A stretch of DNA of 64,000 nucleotides from an uncultured Roseicyclus sp. (GTDB taxonomy: Bacteria; Pseudomonadota; Alphaproteobacteria; Rhodobacterales; Rhodobacteraceae): contig CANLEH010000001.1 of assembly GCA_947489665.1 (NCBI GenBank), positions 1-64,000 of the forward strand. Direction: 5' to 3'. The notes below the pieces were generated by a model, which worked only from the letters and a program-made list of their open reading frames with translations, had not been told where the DNA came from and did no database searches. Of this stretch, positions 29,694 through 40,619 are shown piece after piece; the first letter of the stretch is position 1, and every line of letters starts with the position of its first letter. The position numbers and the translations under genes are program-made.

Positions 29694-30854
29694 TTATGTG
29701 CGTTTGCTTTGCCATGTGCCGACGAGCAGAACCGGAATTGCACACGCGGCGACAGCGGACGACAGCAGGACAACGGTTCCGAAGCTTGTGAGTTCGGCGA
29801 TGAGACCAACGGCCGGCGCGGCGAGCAGGCCGCTGATCATCAAGGTGTTCCAGTAGACGGCTGTGGCCTGCGCGGGCCTGTCTTTGGCGAAGCTTTGGAT
29901 ATAGCTGATCCCGAGGCTGGCGAAGAGGCCATAGTAGAGCCCTTCAAGCGCTGCGCCGACGACCATTTGCGGCAGAGTTTGCACGGCGGATAGGACCAGG
30001 ATCGCGACCACGGCGAGAAGTGCGCACCCCATCAATGGTGTGGTCAGGCCGAAGCGGGCGATCAGGAAAGATGTTGAGAATATCGCCAGAATCTCCACCA
30101 GCGTTTTCACGCTGAACGCCATTCCAGGCGCGAAATCAGGCAGGCCGACCTCTTGCACGAAGAAAAGCGGAAGTGCCGTGAAGGTAAGCCCATGGGCAAT
30201 CGAGAGGCAGAAGATGAATGCGGCGGCGAGCCAGAGGCCCGTTGACGCGGTGCTGAGGTCGGCCTGAGGTTTGGGCGGCGCCGGTGCCGTGATGTCTTGG
30301 GGCAGGCCCACCCACCAAACCAACGCCCATGCGACCGCGAGCGCACTGGCCAGTTGAAAGACCGCGTGCGGGCCGATGCTGCCTGCGAGCGTGAAACCAG
30401 CGGCTGGGCCGATCATCCATGCGGCGGAGGTGGTGGCGCGCATCCAGGCGTTGAAGGTTTGGCGGGGGATGCCATGACGCTCGGCCATGTGGCCACCGGT
30501 GGTGAACATGCCAGAGATTGAAGTGGCGCTGAGGCCGAAGCCGAAAACGCCGAGGGTGAGCATGATTGGCAGCGTTGGGGAGAACGCCATGGAGAGGCTG
30601 GCCAGAGCATAGCCCGCGACGGCGATGCCGATGATCGGGAAGACGCGCGCCCCTCCGTCGATGCGTTTTGCGAAGAGGCGATTGAGGGCAACGGTGAGGG
30701 AGACGGCGAGGGCGGCATAAACGCTGAGCATCCAGGGTGGTTGGCCCAATCCTTCGACCATGAAGAACGGCATGAACGGCACGATCGCGGAATTGCAGAG
30801 CGTGCTCGTGAAGAGCAGCAAAAGGAACGGGGCGAGGCGGCGGGCAGGGCTCAT
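29694..30854 (-). CDS. MFS transporter
   Basis: 12-TM-like 386-aa protein; FMPFFMVEGLGQPPWMLSVYAAL... Confidence 0.88.
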   Translation of the reverse strand: MSPARRLAPFLLLLFTSTLCNSAIVPFMPFFMVEGLGQPPWMLSVYAALAVSLTVALNRLFAKRIDGGARVFPIIGIAVAGYALASLSMAFSPTLPIMLTLGVFGFGLSATSISGMFTTGGHMAERHGIPRQTFNAWMRATTSAAWMIGPAAGFTLAGSIGPHAVFQLASALAVAWALVWWVGLPQDITAPAPPKPQADLSTASTGLWLAAAFIFCLSIAHGLTFTALPLFFVQEVGLPDFAPGMAFSVKTLVEILAIFSTSFLIARFGLTTPLMGCALLAVVAILVLSAVQTLPQMVVGAALEGLYYGLFASLGISYIQSFAKDRPAQATAVYWNTLMISGLLAAPAVGLIAELTSFGTVVLLSSAVAACAIPVLLVGTWQSKRT

Positions 30855-30886
30855 GCCCTATCTGTGCGCCTGCTTTCGTGTGGGGA

Positions 30887-30919
30887 CAAGAAAAAGCCCC
30901 CGACCACTGGGGCCGGGGG
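30887..30919 (-). terminator. intrinsic terminator (minus strand)
   Basis: Minus-strand CCCCCGGCC-CCAGT-GGTCGGGGG followed by CTTTTTCTT. Confidence 0.85.
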
Positions 30920-31132
30920 AGTTTGGGACACGTCTGAGGGACAGAGTCTTCCCTTTCGGGAAGGAGGGGAGAGAGCGCCAAGGGAGGAGAGAGAGGGAGG
31001 GGAGGAGGATTTGGCGCTCTCTATTCTTGAAACTTTGTGGTCCGGACGCCCAACCTGCAGGGGAAACGGGGGCTAGGGTCGATTGGGCGTCCGGGGTTCC
31101 GGCCCCCAAGGAGTGTTCCCGTGGGGCCGAAC
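30887..31132 (-). ncRNA. candidate multi-hairpin sRNA or 3'-UTR RNA with C/U-rich anti-SD loop
   Basis: Inverted repeats 31096-31106/31123-31132, 31042-31053/31083-31094 (12 bp) and 30970-30981/31011-31022 (12 bp); GAAA hairpin 30948-30963; terminator 30887-30919. Confidence 0.6.
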
Positions 31133-31164
31133 TGGGGGCTGGGTGCGAGGGAAAATCGCTCGCT

Positions 31165-31533
31165 TTACCAGCCGAAGGTGAAGACGAGGTCGCCGTCGTT
31201 GCCGTTCTGGGCGATGGCGCCGTTGGTGTTGTTGCCGAACTGGAAGAGACCGCCGGCATTGCCGCCACCACCCTGTACGAGGGAGCCGTTGTGGCCGTTG
31301 CCTTCCTGATGGACGACACCGATGTCACCACCCGAGGCTGCGTTGGTGAGAATCTCAACCGCGTCTCCGCCATTGGCGATCTGGTATCCGATCAGACCCA
31401 GCGCGATCAGGTCACGCTCTTCCTGGGTCTGGGCCGAGATGCCGAAGCTGATCTGGCCTTGGGCGGCGGCAGGCAGAGCTGCAACGGCGGTGGTGGCGGC
31501 GAGGGTGGCGGCGATAATGACTTTCTTAAACAT
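31165..31533 (-). CDS. curlin-repeat protein (CsgB/CsgA-like)
   Basis: Signal peptide; Asn/Gln/Gly-rich repeats GNGHNGSLVQGGGGNAGGLFQFGNNTNGAIAQNGN. Confidence 0.75.
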   Translation of the reverse strand: MFKKVIIAATLAATTAVAALPAAAQGQISFGISAQTQEERDLIALGLIGYQIANGGDAVEILTNAASGGDIGVVHQEGNGHNGSLVQGGGGNAGGLFQFGNNTNGAIAQNGNDGDLVFTFGW

Positions 31534-31596
31534 GGCCTTGGTTCCTTTGAAAAATGTGGTGTTTGAAAATTGAAGGGGTTGGAAAAGAAGTTGAGT

Positions 31597-31995
31597 TTAG
31601 AGGTCGGCGGGGCAGCGATATTCACGCCCGTCGATGGTGAGGGTCAGTTCCGCATTGAGGCTGGAGGCCGAACCGGAGGTCATCATGCGACCCAGCGTTA
31701 CGGTCTCACCGGCGCGGGCCGAGAAGGGTCCACCCTGATTGAGGCGGGTGCCGGGGCCTTCGACGCGCAGGCTGTAGATGCCGGAGACGGCCTCGGATGC
31801 CTGAACGACGGGGGCCAGCGTGAGCATGGAGCCCTGGGCTTCGGCGGTGATCACACATGCGACCGGTGCTGTGGCTTGGGCGTGGGCGTCGCGGGTCAGG
31901 TCGGCGGGTTCTGCCGAGATCGCGGTGCAGCCCAGGACGGCCGAGCTGATTGCGGCGAGGCCCAGAGCGGTGCGGGATTTCGAAAACTTGGTCAT
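31597..31995 (-). CDS. CsgH-like curli-associated protein
   Basis: Secreted; VACVITAEAQGSMLTLAPVVQASEAVSGIYSLRVEGPG...NQGGPFSARAGETVTLG, between two curlin-like genes. Confidence 0.75.
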   Translation of the reverse strand: MTKFSKSRTALGLAAISSAVLGCTAISAEPADLTRDAHAQATAPVACVITAEAQGSMLTLAPVVQASEAVSGIYSLRVEGPGTRLNQGGPFSARAGETVTLGRMMTSGSASSLNAELTLTIDGREYRCPADL

Positions 31996-32039
31996 TGGCC
32001 TGTCCTTTTCAAAAAATCTGGTTGGTCTTGGAATGAGGA

Positions 32040-32082
32040 TCCGGGGGCGGGGTGAAGGGGAGAAGGGGATCCCGCCCCCGGA
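32040..32082 (-). other. intercistronic hairpin directly after the csgA-like stop codon
   Basis: tccgggggcggg (32040-32051) / cccgcccccgga (32071-32082) 12-bp perfect stem, 19-nt loop. Confidence 0.85.
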
Positions 32083-32092
32083 GGGTGTCGGC

Positions 32093-32527
32093 TTAGTTCT
32101 GGATGATCACGCCGACGTTGCCGTTGCCGATCTGAGTGGCCGAGGCGTTGTTGCCGTTGCCAACCTGGATGATGCCCAGAGCGTTGCCGTTGCCGGCCTG
32201 AACGGCGTCTGCCGTGTTGTTGAAGCCAAACTGGGCCGTGCCGACTGCGTTACCGGAGCCATACTGCTCGGTGTAGGAGCCGTTGCCGACGCCCTGCTGG
32301 CCGATAGCGGTCTGGTTGCCGAAGCCGTCGGTGAAGGCGATGGCTTCGTTGCCAATGCCGTCCTGGTAAACGCTGGTGTTGTTGCAAGCGCCAAGCTGCG
32401 TGATGCCTGCGCCGTTAACCCAACCAAACTGGGTCAGAGCAGCGTTGCTGCATGCGGAAGCGGAAGAAGCGGCGATAACCATCAGAGTGGCGGAAACGGC
32501 GGCGGTTTTGATGAGTGCGAATTTCAT
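32093..32527 (-). CDS. csgA: major curlin subunit-like protein (CsgA-like)
   Basis: Signal peptide plus repeats such as GNEAIAFTDGFGNQTAIGQQGVGNGSYTEQYGSGNAVGTAQFGFNNTADAVQAGNGNALGIIQVGNGNNASATQIGNGN. Confidence 0.85.
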   Translation of the reverse strand: MKFALIKTAAVSATLMVIAASSASACSNAALTQFGWVNGAGITQLGACNNTSVYQDGIGNEAIAFTDGFGNQTAIGQQGVGNGSYTEQYGSGNAVGTAQFGFNNTADAVQAGNGNALGIIQVGNGNNASATQIGNGNVGVIIQN

Positions 32528-32953
32528 GGGTCGAAGTCCTTAAATAAAGTTTTGGTTCAGGTGTGTGTTTCAGGTTCAGGTGTTATTGGCCCGGTTGGGG
32601 GTGTGCCCCGTTGAGCCGATGACCAGAACATGGCCCCCAACCGCCCCGTCAGACAATTTCAGTGAAAAGAAAGGTCATAACAGGGGTATGTTATCGGATG
32701 TCATTGAAATAAGTATCTGAAAAATAACGACTAAAAATACACCACGACGTGACTGACGTAACGTCGAAAAATTACCCAATAGCACTCTGACAGGGCCATG
32801 AAATGGCGATGTTATCGGGTGTCATCGGTGCAGGTAAGGTTTCCCCGCAGTTCTTGGCCGACCATGTAAGGGGAAAGATTCGGATAAAGGGACCCTTAAG
32901 GTAAGGCTGACCTTACCTCTGACGAATGATTCGAATCGACTTGGATTTTCGGC

Positions 32954-33610
32954 TTAGCCCGGAAAGGTCTCGTGGAGAATCCTCCAGGCGGGCAGAAGCG
33001 GTGGAATCATCGCATTGAGCGTTTTGAGAAGGCCGGCTTCTTGCCAGCCGCCCGGCAGATCGGCGGACAGGGCGAAGGCCTTGCGCTTGAGCAGCTCCGC
33101 ATGGGGATGGTCCGGGTCGAACGGTTTAGGCACGCGCTTGAGCGGGTCCGGCCCCCAGTCGGAGAGCGTTGCACCGGATGCGTCCATCGCGTCAGTCAGG
33201 TTGTCGCCATGACGGTCAACCATATTGCGGTAGGCGGTGAGGCCGTCTTTTTCGAGGTGCATGACGCCCATACCGAGGATTAGGTAGTCGGGCGAGGCAC
33301 CGAAGAACCACGCGGGCGTGGGGGCTTGGCTGGGCTGGGACCAGAGCAGATGCAGGTGCGTGTTGTACGGCGTCTTGTCCTTGGAGAAGCGCACGTCACG
33401 GTGGATACGGAAGACTTTGGGCTTGTGGGCGCGGCCGGTGTGCTTGGCGAGGTCTTCGGCGAAGAGGTCTGCGAGAAGTTCGGCGGGCTTCTTGATCTCC
33501 GCAGTGTAGGTGGCTTTGTGGGCCTCATAGAAGTCGCGGGTGTTGTTTGCGCGCAGGTCGGTGAAGAACCCGTTGGCGCGGGTGATCATCTCGGCGAAAC
33601 CGTCAGACAT
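32954..33610 (-). CDS. DUF2461 / TIGR02453 family protein
   Basis: RANGFFTDLRANNTRDFYEAHKATY...RIHRDVRFSKDKTPYNTHLHLLW. Confidence 0.88.
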   Translation of the reverse strand: MSDGFAEMITRANGFFTDLRANNTRDFYEAHKATYTAEIKKPAELLADLFAEDLAKHTGRAHKPKVFRIHRDVRFSKDKTPYNTHLHLLWSQPSQAPTPAWFFGASPDYLILGMGVMHLEKDGLTAYRNMVDRHGDNLTDAMDASGATLSDWGPDPLKRVPKPFDPDHPHAELLKRKAFALSADLPGGWQEAGLLKTLNAMIPPLLPAWRILHETFPG

Positions 33611-33713
33611 ATGGGGGCCTCCGTTTTGGGGGAGGGTAACGCGTGTGGCGAGACAAGTCCCGCCCTACGGTTCGGTCATGATGGCCATTGTGGGAGGCGC
33701 CGCGCGGTGATGG

Positions 33714-36326
<2,613 letters not shown>

Positions 36327-36343
36327 CTACTGGAGTTCTGACA

Positions 36344-36667
36344 TCAGTGTGCTGTTTCGGTCAGCGCCGGTTGTTCGAAGAAGGCCTGCGCCTTGGCCAG
36401 CATCTCGGCGTCTTCGCGGCGCACGGCTTCAAGTTTGGCGTTGTAATGGGCTGCAAGCGCCTCGAGGCGACGGCGCCGCGCAATCCTTGCGAGGCGCTCC
36501 GTCGGGGACGCGGTCACTGCGGGGATGCAGAAATCGTCGAGGCTGGGTGCTTTCTGAAGCACATCCTGGAACATGGATTTGAGCTCAGACTGGGTGACCG
36601 AGGATTTGCGGTCATCGGCGATTGCGCTCGGTGACCATTCTTGGCGGTCGAAAGCAAGATCGAACAT
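36344..36667 (-). CDS. conserved hypothetical protein
   Basis: 107-aa ORF followed by the strong terminator at 36260. Confidence 0.65.
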   Translation of the reverse strand: MFDLAFDRQEWSPSAIADDRKSSVTQSELKSMFQDVLQKAPSLDDFCIPAVTASPTERLARIARRRRLEALAAHYNAKLEAVRREDAEMLAKAQAFFEQPALTETAH

Positions 36668-37140
36668 GTTGGGACCTTCGTTGGTACTATGCCGTGCAGA
36701 CGGGGCAGCTGCAGATTGAGGCCACTTTCGCTGTTGAAGGCCGGGTGGGGTATTGCCCCCATGGTCGAAAAGAGCGGTTTACACCCTGGGTTGGTAAGCG
36801 GCCCGAACGGAGTGTCGAGATCGGCCTTGGCGCCCAAGTTCTGCCATATTGCGCCCTTTTCCGAGCCTGCATCTACACGGTCCACCCTAGGGTAGAAGGC
36901 CCTTATTTTTATGGTGAAAATCGTGCTTTCCCATGCGTTTTAGGGTCAACACAGATCCGCCATATCTCCGCCCAATTAGGATGCGATTGTTTAGCGGAAG
37001 ATTAAGGAAATGTGCCGTCTATGCAGAGATCCTGCAGATCTCCGGTGCCCGAAAGAATCGATGAGTGGAATGACGTTTGAGCACGACATTTTGCGGCGCA
37101 ATGGCCGCGAATACACCCAGCGGTCGAGGAGTCTGACCCC

Positions 37141-37704
37141 ATGAATGCAGCTGCACATCGGTTGTTCATGTTCGCGATTCTCGGGTTTCAATTGGCCTGT
37201 TCGGCAATCTTCCTTGCCAGCCTTCTCCGTGGATCGCTGACCTCTGGCGCGCAGCACTTGCCATTTGTGGTTGAGGAGAGCGTCATGATCCTGGCCAGCA
37301 TTAGCCTGACCTTGGGACCCGCGATCACGGTGCTGTTCATCCGACGCAACCAAGCGGTGATCGAGCGGCTCGACCAGCAAATTGGCGCGGTTTCCGGAAA
37401 CTACCAGCTTCAGGTGGAAGCGCTGTTCCGGGATTGGGACCTGTCCACATCGGAATCCGAGATTGCGATTTACGCCATGAAGGGCTTTTCGAACGCCGAG
37501 ATTGGCGCGTTGCGCGGGACGTCAGCCGCCACGGTGAAAAGCCAGATGAATGCGATCTACCGCAAGTCGGGCTTTGCCAACCGCCAGCAATTGATTGCCT
37601 TCCTCGTCGAGGAGTTGCTGCAAGGTGTCGACGCAGTAAAGGACCGGCCGATGGAGCAGCCAACGACCCCGCGCGCGCCCTTCGTATTGGCGCAGGCGAG
37701 TTGA
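37141..37704 (+). CDS. membrane-anchored LuxR-type HTH regulator
   Basis: Two N-terminal hydrophobic segments, then LSTSESEIAIYAMKGFSNAEIGALRGTSAATVKSQMNAIYRKSGFANRQQLIAFLVEELL. Confidence 0.85.
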   Translation: MNAAAHRLFMFAILGFQLACSAIFLASLLRGSLTSGAQHLPFVVEESVMILASISLTLGPAITVLFIRRNQAVIERLDQQIGAVSGNYQLQVEALFRDWDLSTSESEIAIYAMKGFSNAEIGALRGTSAATVKSQMNAIYRKSGFANRQQLIAFLVEELLQGVDAVKDRPMEQPTTPRAPFVLAQAS

Positions 37705-37723
37705 AACCTGGCCTTGGGTTGTT

Positions 37724-38830
37724 TCACGTCAAGCTGACTTCATCCACGGCACTGCCGTCGACCCCGTCGTAAACCGAAAAGGTCTGCGCACGCGGCCCAA
37801 GCTCGGTAAATAGTTCTTGGCCAGTCCCGGTCATCCATGCCTGTGCCTCGAGCGCGCAGATCTCATCAAACAGCGCGGCGCGACGATCTGCGTCCAGATG
37901 CGCCGCGACCTCGTCCAGCAGAACCAAAGGCGCCGTTCCGGTCTCGGCCTTGAGGGCGCGGGCATTGGCAAGGATGAGCGAGATCAGCAGCGCCTTCTGC
38001 TCACCCGTTGAGCATTGCTTGGCAGCGACACCCTTGTCGCGATAGATGGCGGCCATATCCGCGCGGTGAGGGCCGACAAGGGTGCGCCCGGCGGCAATGT
38101 CGCGGGGGCGGGAGTCGGCGAAGGCGGCCTCAAAATCCGCCACGCTGCGGCAGGGTGTTTCGACCTCGATATTGAGGTCTGCGGCTGGAAAGGCGGTTGC
38201 GGCGTCGTTCTGCGCGGCCGCGATGCGGTTCAGGGCGAGTTCACGGCCTTCGACAATCCGAATGCCGGTTTCGGCCATCTGAGCTTCCAGCGCGCGGTAC
38301 CAGGCCGGGTCGCGGATATCGTCCTTGAGCAAGCGGTTTCGTTCGCGCATCGCCTTTTCGTAGGTCAGCACAGCCTCGGCATGGTCAGGCAGAAAGCTGA
38401 GCGTGATGCGGTCAAGAAACCGTCGCCGCCCATCGGCCCCCTCCATCCAGAGCCGATCTTGTGATGGCACCAGCCAAACGATGCGCAGCAGCTTTGCCAG
38501 CGCCACCTGCGGCGCGCTCTTGCCGTCGATCTGAGTGACCCGCGCTTGGGAGGGTTCGGCGGTCAGCGCGATCTCGTGCCCTATGCCTGCCCCTTCGGTT
38601 TCGGCGCTGATCTTCCAGCCGATCGCCTCTGGCCGCCGGATGATGTCGTCGGCAGAGGCGCGACGCAGACCGCGCCCGGGGGACAGCAGCGATACCGCTT
38701 CCATCAGATTGGTTTTGCCCGCGCCATTGGGGCCGAATAGGGCTACAGGCCGCCCGTCCAATTCCAGGCGCGCCCTGCGATGGGAGCGGAAGTGCGACAG
38801 GGCGAGGGATGCGACGAACACACGGCTCAT
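37724..38830 (-). CDS. recF: DNA replication/repair protein RecF
   Basis: LFGPNGAGKTNLMEAVSLLSPGRGLR Walker A; STGEQKALLISLIL; LLDEVAAHLD. Confidence 0.95.
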   Translation of the reverse strand: MSRVFVASLALSHFRSHRRARLELDGRPVALFGPNGAGKTNLMEAVSLLSPGRGLRRASADDIIRRPEAIGWKISAETEGAGIGHEIALTAEPSQARVTQIDGKSAPQVALAKLLRIVWLVPSQDRLWMEGADGRRRFLDRITLSFLPDHAEAVLTYEKAMRERNRLLKDDIRDPAWYRALEAQMAETGIRIVEGRELALNRIAAAQNDAATAFPAADLNIEVETPCRSVADFEAAFADSRPRDIAAGRTLVGPHRADMAAIYRDKGVAAKQCSTGEQKALLISLILANARALKAETGTAPLVLLDEVAAHLDADRRAALFDEICALEAQAWMTGTGQELFTELGPRAQTFSVYDGVDGSAVDEVSLT

Positions 38831-38960
38831 CTCCGCTCAAGCCCCTTATCTTGCGTGTACTGCACCGGACCACAGCTTGACGTCGCCGGAGGGCCCGATG
38901 GCCTCTTTCGAGGTCTTGAGGCGGATGAAAACAGAGCCGCTACGTGACCTAAATGGTCAC

Positions 38961-39383
38961 TCATAGCTTTTTTGTCAATTCTCCAAGGCTCAACCCATAT
39001 AGGACGCAGCGTTGGATCGCTCGAATATCATCGTCTGGAAGTGTATCGGTTTGGTAAATTCTCCGTCCGTGAGTGTCCTTCCCTATGCGGTAAAGATCAC
39101 AACGCTTGAGACTTACGGAGTAAACCATATCTGCCTTCACCCAAACGTCGTTCACCATGCCGACCGGCATCGCAAACGGAATGTGTAGACGGTGGTGATA
39201 CTTCATAGCAGGCGCTGGATCGGTCGTGCTCAATGGTACAACAGTGGCAAGCCCGGGCCTGGATTTCATTGGCTTAGCAAGCACCACACAAGGACGCGGC
39301 TTTACCATCTCGGGGGCTATAAATGCGCGCCCAAAATCCACCCGGATGATTGAGCCGCGTTTTGGACCAAAGCGAAGGGGCAA
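38961..39383 (-). CDS. PemK/MazF-family toxin-like protein
   Basis: KRGSIIRVDFGRAFIAPEMVKPRPCVVLAKPM...ATVVPLSTTDPAP; TTG start 4 nt after the dnaN stop is possible (39383). Confidence 0.75.
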   Translation of the reverse strand: MPLRFGPKRGSIIRVDFGRAFIAPEMVKPRPCVVLAKPMKSRPGLATVVPLSTTDPAPAMKYHHRLHIPFAMPVGMVNDVWVKADMVYSVSLKRCDLYRIGKDTHGRRIYQTDTLPDDDIRAIQRCVLYGLSLGELTKKL

Positions 39384-39387
39384 AAAG

Positions 39388-40506
39388 TCAAACGCGCATC
39401 GGCATGACGACGTAGATCGCGCTTTCGTCATTGCCTTCGCGCATCAGCGTGGGCTCAGCCGGGGAGGAGAACATGAAAACCGCATTCTCGCGGTCCACCT
39501 GGCTGGCGATTTCCAGCAGGTATTTCGCGTTGAAGCCGATCTCCAGCTTTTCGTCGCCGTAGGCCACGGCCAACTCTTCCTCTGCATTGCCAGCGTCGGG
39601 CGCATTGACGGACAGAACCAGACGGTCTTCGTCCAGCGCCATCTTCACCGCGCGGGAGCGTTCGGAGGAAACGGTCGCCACACGGTCCACAGCCTTGGCG
39701 AAATCGCCCGCGTCGACTTCCATCCGGCGGGTGTTCCCCATGGGGATCACGCGCGTGTAGTCGGGGAAGGTGCCGTCGATGACCTTGGAGGTCAGGGTAA
39801 TGTCGGGTGTGGCGAAGCGGATCTTGGTCTCGGACACCGAGACGGCGATTTGCGTGTCGTCATCGTCGAGAAGCTTGCGCAGCTCACCCACGGTTTTGCG
39901 GGGAACAATGACGCCCGGCATGCTTTCCGCGCCGTCCGGCAGATCGCTGTCGATGCGTGCGAGGCGATGGCCGTCGGTTGCCACGGCGCGTAAGGCTTTG
40001 CCGTTGTCGCCATCTGCGATGTGGAAATACACGCCGTTGAGGTAATAGCGAGTCTCTTCCGTCGAAATTGCGAATTTCGACTTGTCGAAAAGGCGGCGCA
40101 ATACGGGTGCGGTGGACGAGAAGTTCGCGGCGTATTCGGTCGATGCCATGACCGGAAAATCTTCGCGGGGTAGCGTCGCCAGCTGGAACGAGGAACGGCC
40201 TGCTTCAATGGTCAGACGACCTGCGGCGCTGTCCTCAGACAGGCTCACCAATGCGCCGTCTGGCAGTTTGCGGACGATTTCGTGGAAGGTGACCGCCGAA
40301 ACCGTCGTTGCGCCGGCGCGTTCGACTTGGGCGGGGGCCTTGTCGACTACTTCGATATCCAGGTCCGTGGCGCGGAAGCTGACATTGTCACCCTCGGCCT
40401 CGATCAGCACATTGGCGAGGATCGGAATGGTATTCCGACGCTCCACAACGGATTGCGCCTGAGAGACCGCGCGCAAAAGGGTGGCGCGTTCGATGGAAAG
40501 CTTCAT
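39388..40506 (-). CDS. dnaN: DNA polymerase III subunit beta
   Basis: MKLSIERATLLRAVSQAQSVVERRNTIPILANVLIEA...; C-terminal YVVMPMRV. Confidence 0.97.
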   Translation of the reverse strand: MKLSIERATLLRAVSQAQSVVERRNTIPILANVLIEAEGDNVSFRATDLDIEVVDKAPAQVERAGATTVSAVTFHEIVRKLPDGALVSLSEDSAAGRLTIEAGRSSFQLATLPREDFPVMASTEYAANFSSTAPVLRRLFDKSKFAISTEETRYYLNGVYFHIADGDNGKALRAVATDGHRLARIDSDLPDGAESMPGVIVPRKTVGELRKLLDDDDTQIAVSVSETKIRFATPDITLTSKVIDGTFPDYTRVIPMGNTRRMEVDAGDFAKAVDRVATVSSERSRAVKMALDEDRLVLSVNAPDAGNAEEELAVAYGDEKLEIGFNAKYLLEIASQVDRENAVFMFSSPAEPTLMREGNDESAIYVVMPMRV

Positions 40507-40619
40507 GTCCCTGGCTCCGACAGATGGCGGGGCCGCGAGACTGACCCGGACCCCGTTCTATGGCAAGTTGTTTATGCAGAATTCGCCTTGCAAGCGGGCG
40601 GGGTCAACCCCGCTTCGCG

